From the NCBI GenBank assembly GCA_001464895.1, contig LNEE01000006.1, forward strand, positions 26,360-90,359: a stretch of 64,000 nucleotides of DNA. The letters run 5' to 3'. The notes beneath the pieces are model-generated. The model worked only from the letters and a program-made list of their open reading frames with translations. It ran no database searches and was not told where the DNA came from. This document shows, piece after piece, positions 13,356 to 23,953 of the stretch (the first letter of the stretch is position 1; each line of letters starts with the position of its first letter). Origin of the DNA: Betaproteobacteria bacterium Ga0077532. Lineage in GTDB: Bacteria; Pseudomonadota; Gammaproteobacteria; Burkholderiales; Ga0077523. Both the position numbers and the translations under genes were made by a program.

Positions 13356-14314
13356 CGGATGTGGTGGGTGGGGCGCCAGCGGATCCTGGCGTTCGTCGGC
13401 GTCGTCGTGACATCGACGGAGTCCTGCTGGTCGACAAGCCCCGCGGAGGTTCGTCGAACACCATTCTCCAGCACGTTCGGTACCTGCTGAATGCCAGCAA
13501 GGCCGGGCACGGTGGAACCCTCGATCCGCTTGCCACCGGCCTGCTGGTCGTCTGTTTCGGGGAGGCCACGAAGTTTTCGGCGCAACTCCTCGAAGGCGGT
13601 AAGACCTACACCGGTGAGATCCAGTTGGGCACCCGCACCGACACCGGGGATGCCGAAGGGGCGGTCATCGAGTCCGCTGTTGTGCCCCCCTTTCCTTCCG
13701 AGTTCGATCCACTTGCCAGGCGTTTCACCGGCGAGATCACCCAGCAACCCCCGAATTACAGTGCACTGAAGCACCAGGGCAAGCCGCTGTACGAATATGC
13801 CCGTGCCGGTACGCCGGTTTCGGCGAAACCCCGGTCCATCACAATTCACGCGCTGTCCATCGTACCGATCGGCCACGACAGACTCGGATTCGAGGTCACC
13901 TGCAGCAGCGGAACCTACGTCCGCAGCCTCGCCGAGGATCTTTCGGTGGCGCTCGGCACCGTCGGACATCTCGCGACGCTGCGACGCACGGCTTCGGGTG
14001 GTTTTCGGGTCGAGGAAGCCATCTCGCCGGAAGCTCTGGAACGGTTCTCCATGACGGAACGGGAGGCGCGTCTGCTTCCGCCGGATGCTCTGCTGCGGGA
14101 CGTGCCCGCGTGGGATGTCGATGCGGCGACGACAGCGTCGATCCGGCAGGGAAGGGTGGTACCTGCGGCGCCAGGATTGGCTGCCGGACGGGTTCGTTTG
14201 TACGGACCGAGCCGCACATTTCTCGGCTTGGGGGAGGTCGATGATGCCGGACAGGTCCAGCCCGTGCGGTTGCTCGCGACCGGGGGCGGACAGGTCGGCA
14301 GAAAAGCTGGCTAA
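13352..14314 (+). CDS. truB: tRNA pseudouridine-55 synthase TruB
   Basis: TruB makes pseudouridine 55 in the T-loop of tRNAs. The catalytic motif GHGGTLDPLATGLLVV contains the essential Asp. Also visible are the DGVLLVDKPRGGSSN N-terminus, NYSALKHQGKPLYEYAR and the C-terminal TruB_C region. The 320-aa length is normal. The gene starts at GTG 13352 overlapping rbfA by four bases and belongs to the same operon. Confidence 0.97.
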   Translation: MTDVVGGAPADPGVRRRRRDIDGVLLVDKPRGGSSNTILQHVRYLLNASKAGHGGTLDPLATGLLVVCFGEATKFSAQLLEGGKTYTGEIQLGTRTDTGDAEGAVIESAVVPPFPSEFDPLARRFTGEITQQPPNYSALKHQGKPLYEYARAGTPVSAKPRSITIHALSIVPIGHDRLGFEVTCSSGTYVRSLAEDLSVALGTVGHLATLRRTASGGFRVEEAISPEALERFSMTEREARLLPPDALLRDVPAWDVDAATTASIRQGRVVPAAPGLAAGRVRLYGPSRTFLGLGEVDDAGQVQPVRLLATGGGQVGRKAG

Positions 14315-14388
14315 CTCGCTAAATTGGCTTGGATTCCGGGCGTGACCTCGATACAATCGCGCGCTTCGAAGAAGGAGAGATGACTGAC

Positions 14389-14658
14389 ATGGCTGTGACC
14401 ACTGCCGCCAAGGCCCAACTCGTGAGCGAGTATCAGCGCGCGACGGGCGATACGGGCTCCCCCGAAGTGCAGGTTGCACTTCTGACCGCTCGCATCAACG
14501 GACTTACCGATCACTTCAAAGCGCACATGAAGGATCACCATTCCCGTCGCGGCCTGCTCAAGATGGTGAGCCGCCGTCGCAAGCTTCTGGATTACCTCCG
14601 GTCGAACGACAGCGAAGGTTATCGAAAGCTGATCGCCCGGCTCGGACTGCGCAAGTAA
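14389..14658 (+). CDS. rpsO: 30S ribosomal protein S15
   Basis: S15 binds the central domain of 16S rRNA and can regulate its own mRNA. From ATG 14389 the protein is exactly 89 aa, the family standard, with [44 protein letters not shown] and a basic C-terminus. An in-frame ATG at 14380 would add three residues but sits too close to the GAAGGAG site. It precedes pnp, as in most proteobacteria. Confidence 0.97.
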   Translation: MAVTTAAKAQLVSEYQRATGDTGSPEVQVALLTARINGLTDHFKAHMKDHHSRRGLLKMVSRRRKLLDYLRSNDSEGYRKLIARLGLRK

Positions 14659-14805
14659 TTGCTCGATGCCCGGATCGTTCGTCTGCAATCGTGGACGTCC
14701 GCTCCGCCTCCCGCTACGCCCGCGCCTGCTGTTCGCCCGTCGAACATCGTGCGCCCCGCATTCGCATACGTTGTGCGCTCAGTGTGATTCCAGCGTGATC
14801 AACCG

Positions 14806-14833
14806 ACGCCGCTGCCCCAACAGGCAGCGGCGT
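14806..14833 (+). terminator. Strong hairpin between rpsO and pnp
   Basis: A stem of at least 10 perfect G/C-rich pairs (CGCCGCTGCC / GGCAGCGGCG) with a CCAACA loop lies 75 bases upstream of pnp. In E. coli the rpsO-pnp interval holds a terminator and an RNase III hairpin through which PNPase autoregulates. The position suits either role. The T-run is weak (TTGTTGCG), so an RNase III target is at least as likely. Confidence 0.55.
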
Positions 14834-14907
14834 TGTTGCGTCTATGGTGGCCTGAGAAAGGTTGCCGGGCTGCGGATGACCGCCTCATTCGTCGAAAGGT
14901 AGACACC

Positions 14908-17013
14908 TTGAACATCTCCAAGAGAACACTCCCGTACGGGAAACACACGCTGACGATCGAAACCGGCGAGATCGCCCGGCAGGCGTCGGGTGCCGTGATG
15001 GTCACCATGGACGACACCGTCGTGCTCGTCTCCGCCGTGGGCAAGAAGAACGCGACCCCCGGCCAGGACTTCTTTCCCCTGACGGTCGACTATCAGGAAC
15101 GCACGTATGCCGCGGGCCGCATCCCCGGCGGCTTCTTCAAGCGCGAAGGTCGTCCGTCGGAGAAGGAGACGCTGACTTCCCGTCTCATCGATCGTCCGAT
15201 CCGCCCGCTGTTCCCCGAGGGCTTCTACAACGAAGTGCAGATCGTCGCGACGGTGATGTCGTCGAATCCGGAAGTGGATTCCGACATCCCCGCGCTCATC
15301 GGCGCCTCTGCGGCGCTCGCGCTGTCCGGCATCCCGTTCGATGGCCCCATCGGCGCCGCGCGCGTGGGCTATGCCAACGGTGAGTACATCCTGAACCCGA
15401 CGCTGACCGAGCTGAAGACGACCGAGCTGAACCTGGTCGTCGCCGGCACCCAGGCTGCCGTGCTGATGGTGGAGTCGGAAGCGAAGGAACTGTCGGAAGA
15501 CATCATGCTGGGCGCCGTTGTGTACGGCCATCAGCAGATGCAGGCCGTGATCGACGCCATCAATTCGTTGGTGGAAGAGGCCGGAAAGCCTCTGTGGGAC
15601 TGGGTCCCGCCCGCTCGGAACGAAGCGCTGATCGCGGCAGTCGAGGCGATCGCGGGTGCCGATCTTCGCGAGGCTTACCGCATCAAGCAGAAGCAGGCTC
15701 GCTCGCAGCGCGTGGACGAACTCCAGGCCCGTGTCGTGGCCGACCTCGTGAAGAATGCCGCCGAGCCTGCCGACGAGCGCACGGTCAAGAACATCTTCAG
15801 CGACATGGAAGCCAAGATCGTCCGCGGTCAGATCCTCGATGGCGAAGCACGCATCGACGGTCGTGACACCCGGACGGTCCGTCCGATCTCGATCCGCACC
15901 GGCATCCTCCCGCGTGCCCACGGTTCGGCACTCTTCACCCGCGGCGAGACGCAGGCCCTCGTGGTCGCGACCCTCGGTACCGCCCGCGACGAACAGATCA
16001 TCGACGCGCTGCAGGGCGAGTACCACGAGCGCTTCATGCTCCACTACAACATGCCTCCCTACGCCACCGGCGAGACCGGTCGCGTCGGTACGCCGAAGCG
16101 TCGCGAAATCGGCCATGGCCGCCTGGCGAAGCGCGCACTGCTCGCCGTGCTCCCGACTCCGGAAGAGTTCGGATACTCGTTCCGCGTCGTGTCGGAAGTC
16201 ACCGAATCCAACGGCTCCAGTTCCATGGCTTCCGTCTGCGGCGGCTGTCTCGCCATGATGGATGCCGGCGTCCCGATGAAGGCCCACGTGGCCGGCATCG
16301 CGATGGGTCTGATCAAGGACGGCAATCGCTTCGCCGTGCTGACCGACATCCTCGGTGACGAGGATCACCTCGGAGACATGGACTTCAAGGTGGCGGGCAC
16401 GGAAGCCGGTGTGACGGCCCTGCAGATGGACATCAAGATTCAGGGCATCACGAAGGAGATCATGCACGCCGCGCTGCTCCAGGCACGTGAAGGCCGCATG
16501 CACATCCTCGGCTTCATGAAGGGTGCGCTCGATGCGCCGCGCGAAGAACTATCCACGTTCGCGCCTCGGATGATGGTCATCAAGATCAAGCCAGAGAAGA
16601 TCCGCGACGTCATCGGCAAGGGCGGTGCGGTCATCCGCAGCATCACGGAAGAGACGGGCACGACCATCGACATCCAGGACGACGGCACGGTCACGATCGC
16701 CTGCGTTTCCACCGAAGGCGGCGAGGCAGCCAAGCGTCGCATCGAGGAGATCACGGCGGAAGTCGAAGTGGGCCGTATCTACGAAGGCACCGTGCTGCGA
16801 CTGCTCGACTTCGGTGCGGTCGTGAGCCTGCTGCCGGGGAAGGATGGTCTCGTGCACATCTCGCAGATCGCCAACGAGCGTGTGAACAGCGTGGCCGACT
16901 ACCTCAAGGAAGGTCAGGCGGTGCGGGTCAAGGTCATCGAGGTGAACGAGAAAGGCCAGGTGCGCCTCTCGATGAAGGCGCTGCTGGAAGGCGCGGAGAC
17001 ACCCGCCTCCTGA
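14908..17013 (+). CDS. pnp: Polyribonucleotide nucleotidyltransferase (PNPase)
   Basis: PNPase degrades RNA phosphorolytically from the 3' end and is part of the degradosome. The 701-aa protein has two RNase PH-like domains, a linker helical domain, a KH domain ([21 protein letters not shown]) and a C-terminal S1 domain ([21 protein letters not shown]). The TTG at 14908 gives [26 protein letters not shown], the usual N-terminus, with AAAGGT upstream; the ORF-track start at 14833 falls in the leader hairpin. The 553-aa minus-strand ORF is a shadow. Confidence 0.98.
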   Translation: MNISKRTLPYGKHTLTIETGEIARQASGAVMVTMDDTVVLVSAVGKKNATPGQDFFPLTVDYQERTYAAGRIPGGFFKREGRPSEKETLTSRLIDRPIRPLFPEGFYNEVQIVATVMSSNPEVDSDIPALIGASAALALSGIPFDGPIGAARVGYANGEYILNPTLTELKTTELNLVVAGTQAAVLMVESEAKELSEDIMLGAVVYGHQQMQAVIDAINSLVEEAGKPLWDWVPPARNEALIAAVEAIAGADLREAYRIKQKQARSQRVDELQARVVADLVKNAAEPADERTVKNIFSDMEAKIVRGQILDGEARIDGRDTRTVRPISIRTGILPRAHGSALFTRGETQALVVATLGTARDEQIIDALQGEYHERFMLHYNMPPYATGETGRVGTPKRREIGHGRLAKRALLAVLPTPEEFGYSFRVVSEVTESNGSSSMASVCGGCLAMMDAGVPMKAHVAGIAMGLIKDGNRFAVLTDILGDEDHLGDMDFKVAGTEAGVTALQMDIKIQGITKEIMHAALLQAREGRMHILGFMKGALDAPREELSTFAPRMMVIKIKPEKIRDVIGKGGAVIRSITEETGTTIDIQDDGTVTIACVSTEGGEAAKRRIEEITAEVEVGRIYEGTVLRLLDFGAVVSLLPGKDGLVHISQIANERVNSVADYLKEGQAVRVKVIEVNEKGQVRLSMKALLEGAETPAS

Positions 17014-17065
17014 TGATCGGTTTCGGATCGCCTTCGATTCCACGATCGAAGGATCAGTAGCTCCC

Positions 17066-17093
17066 AACGAAGCCCGCTCCAGCGGGCTTCGTT
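17066..17093 (+). terminator. Hairpin terminator after pnp
   Basis: A perfect 13-bp inverted repeat (AACGAAGCCCGCT / AGCGGGCTTCGTT) separated by CC lies 53 bases after the pnp stop. There is no long T-run, but the stem is strong and ends the large translation operon. Confidence 0.65.
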
Positions 17094-17243
17094 GCATCCA
17101 CGGGGATGCACTCCGGCACCCCTGACCGTAATCGACTGCTGACCGGGTGGTTCTGAGCGACTAGAATTCGCCGCCTCACTCCGACCCTGTCAGAGTGAGG
17201 GCTGGGCAGCGCAACGAAAGATAACGAGAACGAGGAGAGCACC

Positions 17244-18950
17244 GTGGGAGATGGCGTACTGGCATTGCTGGCATTCGCCCCGATTCTGATTGCCGGGGTG
17301 TTGCTCGTGGGGTTCCGCATGCCCGCCAAGGTCGCGATGCCCATCGTGTTCGCGCTGACCTGCGCCATCGCGATGTGGGCGTGGGGCATGACCTTCAACC
17401 GCATTGCTGCGTCGACTCTCCAGGGTCTGGTTCTGACAGCCGGTCTGCTCTGGATCATCTTCGGCGCCATCATGCTATTGAACACGCTGAAGTACTCGGG
17501 TGCGATTTCCACGATCCGTGCAGGCTTCTCCAACATCAGCCCCGACCGTCGCATCCAGGTGATCCTGATCGCATGGTTGTTCGGCTGCTTCATCGAAGGG
17601 GCTTCCGGTTTCGGCACGCCGGCGGCCGTGGCTGCGCCGCTCATGGTGGCAGTGGGTTTCCCTGCGCTGGCCGCCGTCGTCTTCGGCATGATGATCCAAT
17701 CGACACCGGTCTCCTTCGGCGCCGTCGGCACGCCGCTCATCGTGGGAGTGCAGGGTGGTCTGGACCGGGTGGCGCTCACCGAGCAACTGGTGTCACGCGG
17801 GCTCGAGTGGGATGCGTTCTTCCGCGTCATCGTGTCCGAGGTGGCGGTGATTCACGCGATCTGCGGAACACTCATCCCGCTGTTTCTCGTCACCTTCATG
17901 ACGCGTTACTTCGGCCGCAATCGATCCTGGACCGAGGGGCTGTCGATCCTTCCCTTCGCGATCTTCGCAGCCTTCAGCTTCACGATTCCGTATGTGCTGG
18001 CAGGCGTCTTTCTCGGCCCGGAGTTCCCTTCGATCATTGGTGGCCTGCTCGGTCTAGGCATCGTCACCGCGGCCGTGAAGCTGGGTTTTCTCGTGCCGAA
18101 GGACACCTGGGATTTCCCGCCCCCCGCAGAATGGCCCGCCACCTGGGTGGGGAACATCCAGATCTCGCTCGACAGCCTCTCGCAGCGACAGATCGGTCGG
18201 TTCATGGCGTGGCTGCCTTACGTGCTGCTTGCGCTCGTGCTCGTGCTCTCACGCACCATCAAGCCGTTCGGCGATGCGCTGAAGTCGATCGATCTGAAGT
18301 TCGCAAACATCCTCGGCGAGCAGGGGATCAACGGAAACTTCCAGGTGCTCTATCTGCCCGGTGGCCTGCTGATCCTGGTGTGCGTTGCCACCTTCTTCCT
18401 GCACCGCATGCGCGTGGCCGATCTCGCGCGGGCGGTTGGCGATTCGAGCGGGACCATCGTCGGCGCAGGCTTCGTGCTGATCTTCACCGTGCCCATGGTG
18501 CGCGTGATGATCAATTCCGGCGTGAACACACTGGAACTGGCAAGCATGCCCATCGCCATGGCGCGCGGCGTGGCGGATCTTATGGGGCAGGTTTACCCGC
18601 TCTTCGCGCCATCGGTCGGCGCGCTCGGCGCCTTTCTGGCGGGTTCGAACACCGTCAGCAATCTGATGCTGAGCCAGTTCCAGTACGAGACGGCGTCCCT
18701 GCTCGGACTTTCAGGCGCGTTGCTCGTGGCGACCCAGAGCGTGGGCGCGGCAGCCGGGAACATGATCGCGATCCACAACGTGGTGGCGGCCTCGGCCACG
18801 GTGGGACTGCTCGGGCGCGAAGGCATCACATTGCGGATCACGGTCCTGCCGACGATCTACTACGTGCTGCTCGCCGGCACGATCGGCATGATTGCGTTGC
18901 ACGTCGTGGGTGTCACGGATCCACTGCTCGGCATCCGCCCGGGCCAGTAG
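17244..18950 (+). CDS. L-lactate permease (LctP family)
   Basis: This is a 568-aa polytopic membrane protein with about 12-14 hydrophobic segments. Family motifs include [41 protein letters not shown] and [22 protein letters not shown], which mark the LctP lactate/glycolate permease family (proton symport at the inner membrane). GTG 17244 follows GAGGAGAG. It lies 100 bases upstream of a ThDP-dependent enzyme on the same strand, so uptake and catabolism of a small 2-hydroxy or 2-oxo acid may be linked; that is inference. Confidence 0.92.
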   Translation: MGDGVLALLAFAPILIAGVLLVGFRMPAKVAMPIVFALTCAIAMWAWGMTFNRIAASTLQGLVLTAGLLWIIFGAIMLLNTLKYSGAISTIRAGFSNISPDRRIQVILIAWLFGCFIEGASGFGTPAAVAAPLMVAVGFPALAAVVFGMMIQSTPVSFGAVGTPLIVGVQGGLDRVALTEQLVSRGLEWDAFFRVIVSEVAVIHAICGTLIPLFLVTFMTRYFGRNRSWTEGLSILPFAIFAAFSFTIPYVLAGVFLGPEFPSIIGGLLGLGIVTAAVKLGFLVPKDTWDFPPPAEWPATWVGNIQISLDSLSQRQIGRFMAWLPYVLLALVLVLSRTIKPFGDALKSIDLKFANILGEQGINGNFQVLYLPGGLLILVCVATFFLHRMRVADLARAVGDSSGTIVGAGFVLIFTVPMVRVMINSGVNTLELASMPIAMARGVADLMGQVYPLFAPSVGALGAFLAGSNTVSNLMLSQFQYETASLLGLSGALLVATQSVGAAAGNMIAIHNVVAASATVGLLGREGITLRITVLPTIYYVLLAGTIGMIALHVVGVTDPLLGIRPGQ

Positions 18951-19050
18951 TGCGAACAGGCCCTAGCCAGGCTCGTATGCAATCACTGCCAAGCCTGCCG
19001 GTGCGCGGTGCCGCAGGTGCCAGCAGATCCCCTTCGGAGGAACAGCAACG

Positions 19051-20751
19051 ATGACGCAGGCCCCGGAACTGCCGCACGGCGGAAAGATCCTCGTGGACGC
19101 CCTCGTGACCCACGGCGTCGACACTGCCTTCTGCGTGCCCGGCGAGAGTTATCTCGCAGTGCTCGATGCGCTGCACGACGTGCAGGACAAGGTGCGGCTC
19201 ATCGTCTGCCGGCAGGAAGGCGGCGCCTCGTTCATGGCCGAGGCCTACGGCAAGCTGACCGGTCGCCCCGGCATCTGTTTCGTCACGCGCGGACCCGGCG
19301 CGACGAATGCCTCCATCGGGGTGCACACGGCCCAGCAGGATTCCACACCGATGATTCTCTTCGTCGGTCAGATCGGCGGCGATGTCGTCGAGCGCGAGGC
19401 CTTCCAGGAGGTCGACTATCGGCGGATGTTCGGCGGCATGGTGAAGTGGGTCGCGCAGATCGATCGCGCCGAGCGGATCCCGGAACTCGTCAGCCATGCC
19501 TTCCACGTCGCGGTGTCCGGTCGGCCCGGTCCGGTGGTGCTCGCGTTGCCTGAAGACATGCTCACCACCCGCACCACCGCTCCGGAGACGCAGCGTTACC
19601 AGCGCGTCGCCGCGAGCCCGAACATGCGCGACATGGCGAAGCTCCGGCACCTGCTGCAGAGCTGTCGCAAGCCGATGATGATCCTCGGCGGCGGAGACTG
19701 GACGCCCGCGGCCTGCGCCCACATGCAGCGGTTCGCGGAGCGCAACCACCTGCCCGTCGCCTGCACGTTTCGACGTCAGGACCTCTTCGACAACCTCCAC
19801 GAGTTGTACGCGGGGGATGTCGGTCTCGGCATCGCGCCGAAACTTCAGAAGCGCTTGAAGGAATCGGATCTCGTCATCTGCGTGGGCGCGCGTCTGGGTG
19901 AATCGACGACGGGCGGTTACACGCTCTTCGACGTGCCGCGACTGCAGCAGCGCTTCGTCCATGTGCATCCTGGCGCGGAGGAACTGGGCCGCGTGTATCA
20001 GGCCGAGTTGATGATCAACGCCGGCATGCCCGAGTTCTGCGAAGCCGCTGCCGTCCTCGGGCCTGCCGAATGGGAGAACTGGGCCGACTGGAGTGCCGCT
20101 GCGCACGCCGACTACATCGAGACCCTGGCGCCGGTGACCGTGCCTGGCCCGGTCAACCCGAGCGAGATCGTCCACTGGCTCTCGAAGCGGTTGCCCCGTG
20201 ATTCGATCCTGACCAACGGCGCCGGGAATTTCGCGGGGTGGTTGCACCGGTTCTATCCGTACGCGCCGATGCGCACCCAGCTCGGGCCCACCAACGGCGC
20301 GATGGGCTACGGAGTACCGGCGGGCATCGCGGCCAAGGCCGTGCATCCGGATCGCGTGGTTGTCACCTTCTCCGGCGACGGCGACTTCCTGATGAACGGG
20401 CAGGAGTTCGCCACGGCGGCCCAGTACGGCATCGCGGTGATCGTCGTCGTTGTCAACAACGGGATGTACGGCACGATCCGTATGCACCAGGAGCGCGAGT
20501 ACCCGGCACGGGTGCACGGCACGGCGCTATCGAATCCGGACTTCGCAGCGTTGGCGCGGGCGTACGGCGGACACGGCGAGACGGTCACTGCCACCGCCGA
20601 TTTCCCTGCGGCATTCGAGCGTGCTGTGGCCTCGGGCAAGCCGTCGCTGATCGAAGTGCAGATCGACCCGGAAGTGATCACCACGCGGATGACGCTTTCC
20701 GCCATCCGCACGAAGGCGCAGCAGGCGGCGGGTCAGAACCCCACGGCCTGA
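19051..20751 (+). CDS. Thiamine-diphosphate-binding enzyme, acetolactate-synthase-like
   Basis: The 566-aa protein has the three-domain ThDP fold: the PYR domain with the catalytic Glu in VCRQEGGASFMAEAYGKLTG, a central domain, and the PP domain with the ThDP/Mg motif GDGDFLMNGQEFATAAQYGIAVIVVVVNN. It resembles the acetolactate synthase-like branch of uncertain substrate, which also includes sulfoacetaldehyde acetyltransferase and oxalyl-CoA or benzoylformate decarboxylase types. There is no small regulatory subunit next to it, so a true IlvB role is unlikely. GGAGGAACAGCAACG provides the ribosome-binding site. Its 3' end overlaps the convergent ggt gene by 19 bases. Confidence 0.85.
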   Translation: MTQAPELPHGGKILVDALVTHGVDTAFCVPGESYLAVLDALHDVQDKVRLIVCRQEGGASFMAEAYGKLTGRPGICFVTRGPGATNASIGVHTAQQDSTPMILFVGQIGGDVVEREAFQEVDYRRMFGGMVKWVAQIDRAERIPELVSHAFHVAVSGRPGPVVLALPEDMLTTRTTAPETQRYQRVAASPNMRDMAKLRHLLQSCRKPMMILGGGDWTPAACAHMQRFAERNHLPVACTFRRQDLFDNLHELYAGDVGLGIAPKLQKRLKESDLVICVGARLGESTTGGYTLFDVPRLQQRFVHVHPGAEELGRVYQAELMINAGMPEFCEAAAVLGPAEWENWADWSAAAHADYIETLAPVTVPGPVNPSEIVHWLSKRLPRDSILTNGAGNFAGWLHRFYPYAPMRTQLGPTNGAMGYGVPAGIAAKAVHPDRVVVTFSGDGDFLMNGQEFATAAQYGIAVIVVVVNNGMYGTIRMHQEREYPARVHGTALSNPDFAALARAYGGHGETVTATADFPAAFERAVASGKPSLIEVQIDPEVITTRMTLSAIRTKAQQAAGQNPTA

Positions 20752-22331
20752 CCGTCGCGCCGCGGCTCGGAGGCTGCGAGGTAGCCACGGGGGAGGCGAT
20801 GGATGAGCTGCGCCGCACCGAACTCGAGGTTGCCGCGCGGCATCACGCGGACGCGATGGCCGAGGCGCTCGAGGCCGGAGACCGTCTCGGCGGGCATGTG
20901 GTGCTCCACCTGCAACGAGCCGTCCTTCGACACCTTCCAGCGCGGCGCATCCGCTGCCGCCTGCGGGTTCTGCCGGTGATCGGCGAGACGGACCATCATC
21001 TGCACGTGGCCCTGCGCCTGCATGTCGCCACCCATCACGCCGAAACTCATGACCGCCTCGCCACCGCGAGTGACGAACGCCGGAATGATCGTGTGGAAGG
21101 GGCGCTTGCCCGGAGCTGCTTCATTGGGGTGTCCGGGTTGCAGGCTGAAGCACGCGCCGCGGTTCTGCAGACTGATGCCGGTGCCGGGCACCACCACGCC
21201 CGACCCGAACCCCATGTAGTTCGACTGGATGTACGAGATCATCATCCCGCCCGCGTCGGCGGCGGTGAGGTAGACGGTCCCGGAGTCGGGCGGTGATCCG
21301 GCGCCGAAGTCCTGGGCGCGTCGTCGATCGACGCGCTGCATGCGCTTGGCGAGGTAGTCCGGATTCAGCAGATCGGACGAATGCACCAGCATCGACGCGT
21401 GATCGGCCACGTGCGCGTAGGCATCCGCGAACGCGAGCTTCATGGCCTCGGCCTGCAGGTGCACGCTTTCTGCCGACTCCGGCGGCAGGGCGGCCATGTC
21501 GAAGTGCTGGAGGATGCCGAGCGCGATGAGGGCGGCGATCCCCTGGCCGTTCGGCGGGATCTCATGGAGTTCGTAGTCGCGGTAGGCCTGGCGGATCGGC
21601 TCCACCCAGTCGGCGTGGTGCGCCGCGAGATCGTCGATGGTCATCGCGCCACCCGTGGCGGCCGCGTGATCGGCAATGCGACGGGCGAGCGCACCGCGAT
21701 AGAACGATTCGCCATCGGTGGCGGCGATCTCGCGCAGCGTGCGCGCCTGGTCGGGGAACGTGAACCACTCGCCGACCTGCGGAGCGCGGCCATGCCTGAG
21801 GAAGGCCTCCACGAACCCCGGCTGCTCGCGAAGCGCGTCCGCTTGCGCCGCCCACTGGCCGGCGATCGTGGGCGAGACGGCGAATCCGTGCTCCGCGTAG
21901 TGGATGGCGGGTTCGAACAGCTTCGCGAACGGGAGGCGCCCATGCGCTTTCGACAGCGTCGTCCACGCCGACACGGCACCGGGGACAGTGACGGTGTCCC
22001 AGCCACGCGTCGGCATCGTCGTCCGATCTCCGAAGCGGTCCCGGGTCCACGTCGCAGGCGCCCGGCCGGACGCGTTCAAGCCATGCAATCGGCCATTGAC
22101 CCAGAGCAGCGCGAAAGCATCCGAGCCGATGCCGTTCATGACCGGCTCCACGACCGTCAGCGTGATGGCCGTGGCGACGATGGCATCGACTGCATTCCCG
22201 CCCGCCTGGAGCATCTGAAGCCCCGCCTGCGCTGCGAGGGGCTGCGACGTTGCCACGGCGTTCTCCGCCAGCACGGGCATGCGACGGGACGCGTAAGGGA
22301 AATCCCACGTAAAGTCGGTCACGGATGTCAT
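20733..22331 (-). CDS. Gamma-glutamyltransferase family protein
   Basis: This 532-aa Ntn-hydrolase-type protein begins MTSVTDFTWDFPYASRRMPVLAENAVATSQPLAAQAG and shows the family motifs GGNAVDAIVATAITLTVVEPVMNGIGSDAF and, at the expected autoprocessing site, SGTVYLTAADAGGMMISYIQS with the nucleophilic Thr candidate. No signal peptide is visible, so the cytoplasmic or periplasmic location is unclear. Substrates of this GGT-like subgroup are not established. Its ATG overlaps the tctA stop (ATGA), so it is co-translated with the transporter. The ORF-track version that starts at 23102 runs into tctA and is not correct. Confidence 0.9.
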   Translation of the reverse strand: MTSVTDFTWDFPYASRRMPVLAENAVATSQPLAAQAGLQMLQAGGNAVDAIVATAITLTVVEPVMNGIGSDAFALLWVNGRLHGLNASGRAPATWTRDRFGDRTTMPTRGWDTVTVPGAVSAWTTLSKAHGRLPFAKLFEPAIHYAEHGFAVSPTIAGQWAAQADALREQPGFVEAFLRHGRAPQVGEWFTFPDQARTLREIAATDGESFYRGALARRIADHAAATGGAMTIDDLAAHHADWVEPIRQAYRDYELHEIPPNGQGIAALIALGILQHFDMAALPPESAESVHLQAEAMKLAFADAYAHVADHASMLVHSSDLLNPDYLAKRMQRVDRRRAQDFGAGSPPDSGTVYLTAADAGGMMISYIQSNYMGFGSGVVVPGTGISLQNRGACFSLQPGHPNEAAPGKRPFHTIIPAFVTRGGEAVMSFGVMGGDMQAQGHVQMMVRLADHRQNPQAAADAPRWKVSKDGSLQVEHHMPAETVSGLERLGHRVRVMPRGNLEFGAAQLIHRLPRGYLAASEPRRDGQAVGF

Positions 22332-23827
22332 TCCTGGAATGCCTTGTCCCGCGCCTTGCGAATATTTGGCGCGACGACGGCGAGCAGCAGCAGGATCGCT
22401 GCAACCAGCAGCCCGGCGGAGAGCGGGCGGGTGAAGAAAACCGTCGGATCGCCCCGTGCGATGGTGAGCGCCCGACGGAAGTTGTCCTCGAGGAGAGGGC
22501 CCAGCACGAGCCCGAGCAGCAGCGGCGCCGGTTCGCAGCCGAGCCGGATGAGCACATAGCCGAGAAGGCCGAACCCGGCGGCGATGAAGACCTCGACGAC
22601 GCTGGAGTTCAGGCTGTACACGCCCACGACGGAGAACAGCAGGATGGCGGGGTAGAGCAGCCGATACCGCACCGACAGCAGTTTCACCCAGAGCCCGATC
22701 ATCGGGAGATTGAGAAGCACCAGCATCAGGTTGCCCACCCACATGCTCGCGATCATTCCCCAGAACAGGTCGGGCTGACTCGACATCACCTGCGGGCCGG
22801 GCTGGATTCCCTGGATCATCATCGCGCCCACCATCAGCGCCATCACCGGGTTGGTGGGCAGGCCCAGGGTCAGCATCGGGATGAACGAGGTCTGCGCACC
22901 GGCGTTGTTCGCCGACTCCGGACCCGCGACGCCCTCGATCGCGCCCTTGCCGAATCGTGACGGATCCTTCGCGATGCGCTTCTCCAGCATGTACGACGCG
23001 AACGATCCGAGCATCGCGCCACCTCCCGGCAACACGCCGAGCAGGGATCCGATGCCTGTGCCGCGCAGGATCGCGCCGCTCGCCTGCTTGAGTTCCTTCC
23101 ATCCCGGGAGCAGGCGGCCGAGCGGTCGCGAGAGGATCTCGCGGTCCTCAGGGCGATCGAAGCTGGCGATGATCCCTGCGAAGCCGAAGAGGCCCATGGC
23201 GACCACCACGAATCCGAGTCCATCGGAAAGCTCCGGGAGCCCGAACGTGTAGCGCTGGTCGCCCGTGGTGGTGTCCATGCCCACGAGCCCGAGCAGTACG
23301 CCGAGGACGACCATCGCGACGGCCTTCAGCAGCGACCCCTGCGCGAGGACCACGGCCGCCACGAGGCCGAGCACCATCAGCGAGAAGTACTCCGGTGCAC
23401 CGAACTTCACGGCGAACTCGGCGAGCGGTGGCGCGGCAGCGGCGAGCAGCAGAGTTGCCACGCAACCGGCGAAGAACGACCCGATTGCGGCGATCGCCAA
23501 TGCATGTCCGGCGCGCCCATCGCGGGCCATGGCGTATCCGTCGAGACACGTCACGACGGAAGACGCCTCGCCGGGAAGGTTGACGAGGATGGCAGAGGTG
23601 GAGCCGCCGTACTGCGCACCGTAGTAGATGCCGGCCAGCATGATGAGCGCCGACGTCGGTGGCAGGTGGAAGGTGAAAGGCAGGAGCATCGAGATCGTCG
23701 CGACCGGACCGATGCCTGGCAGCACACCGATCAGCGTGCCGAGCACGACGCCAACGAAACAGTAGAGCAGGTTGGCCGGCGTGAGGGCGACCTCCAGGCC
23801 GAGACCCAGGTGTTCGATGAGTTCCAT
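22328..23827 (-). CDS. tctA: Tripartite tricarboxylate transporter, large membrane subunit TctA
   Basis: The 499-aa integral membrane protein has many hydrophobic helices and TctA signatures: GVLPGIGPVATISMLLPFTF near residue 40 and LPGGGAMLGSFASYMLEKRI in the middle. TctA is the channel subunit that works with TctB and a periplasmic binding protein TctC (Bug family) to import carboxylates. No tctC gene is in this window; in betaproteobacteria Bug proteins are often encoded elsewhere. The gene starts one base after an inserted inverted-repeat element that separates it from tctB. Confidence 0.95.
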   Translation of the reverse strand: MELIEHLGLGLEVALTPANLLYCFVGVVLGTLIGVLPGIGPVATISMLLPFTFHLPPTSALIMLAGIYYGAQYGGSTSAILVNLPGEASSVVTCLDGYAMARDGRAGHALAIAAIGSFFAGCVATLLLAAAAPPLAEFAVKFGAPEYFSLMVLGLVAAVVLAQGSLLKAVAMVVLGVLLGLVGMDTTTGDQRYTFGLPELSDGLGFVVVAMGLFGFAGIIASFDRPEDREILSRPLGRLLPGWKELKQASGAILRGTGIGSLLGVLPGGGAMLGSFASYMLEKRIAKDPSRFGKGAIEGVAGPESANNAGAQTSFIPMLTLGLPTNPVMALMVGAMMIQGIQPGPQVMSSQPDLFWGMIASMWVGNLMLVLLNLPMIGLWVKLLSVRYRLLYPAILLFSVVGVYSLNSSVVEVFIAAGFGLLGYVLIRLGCEPAPLLLGLVLGPLLEDNFRRALTIARGDPTVFFTRPLSAGLLVAAILLLLAVVAPNIRKARDKAFQE

Positions 23828-23953
23828 CTAGTGTCTCGACACGGAAGTTGGCGAACATTGGTCGGTGTCGCGGAGACCGATAGCGGAGCGCACTGGCCGT
23901 CGATTGCGCGCGGCGCGTTCCGACGTTGCGATACTTCCGTGTCGAGACACTAG
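23828..23953. mobile_element. 126-bp MITE-like element with 21-bp perfect terminal inverted repeats
   Basis: CTAGTGTCTCGACACGGAAGT at 23828-23848 is repeated perfectly in inverse orientation at 23933-23953. The 84 bases between hold no gene. The element fills the whole gap between tctB and tctA, and its left-reading end supplies the TAG stop codon of tctB. The form fits a non-autonomous miniature inverted-repeat element or an unusually regular intercistronic hairpin. No second copy was seen in the window. Confidence 0.7.

Noticed and set aside
14842-16503. 553-aa minus-strand ORF opposite pnp
   Set aside because: His/Arg/Asp-rich shadow of pnp in a high-GC genome; no motif, no ribosome-binding site.
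18913-20517. 534-aa minus-strand ORF opposite the ThDP enzyme
   Set aside because: Shadow ORF; composition typical of antisense reading of a high-GC gene.
20733-23102. 789-aa version of the GGT-family ORF
   Set aside because: The extra N-terminus reads through tctA in another frame; the real start is ATG 22331 overlapping the tctA stop.
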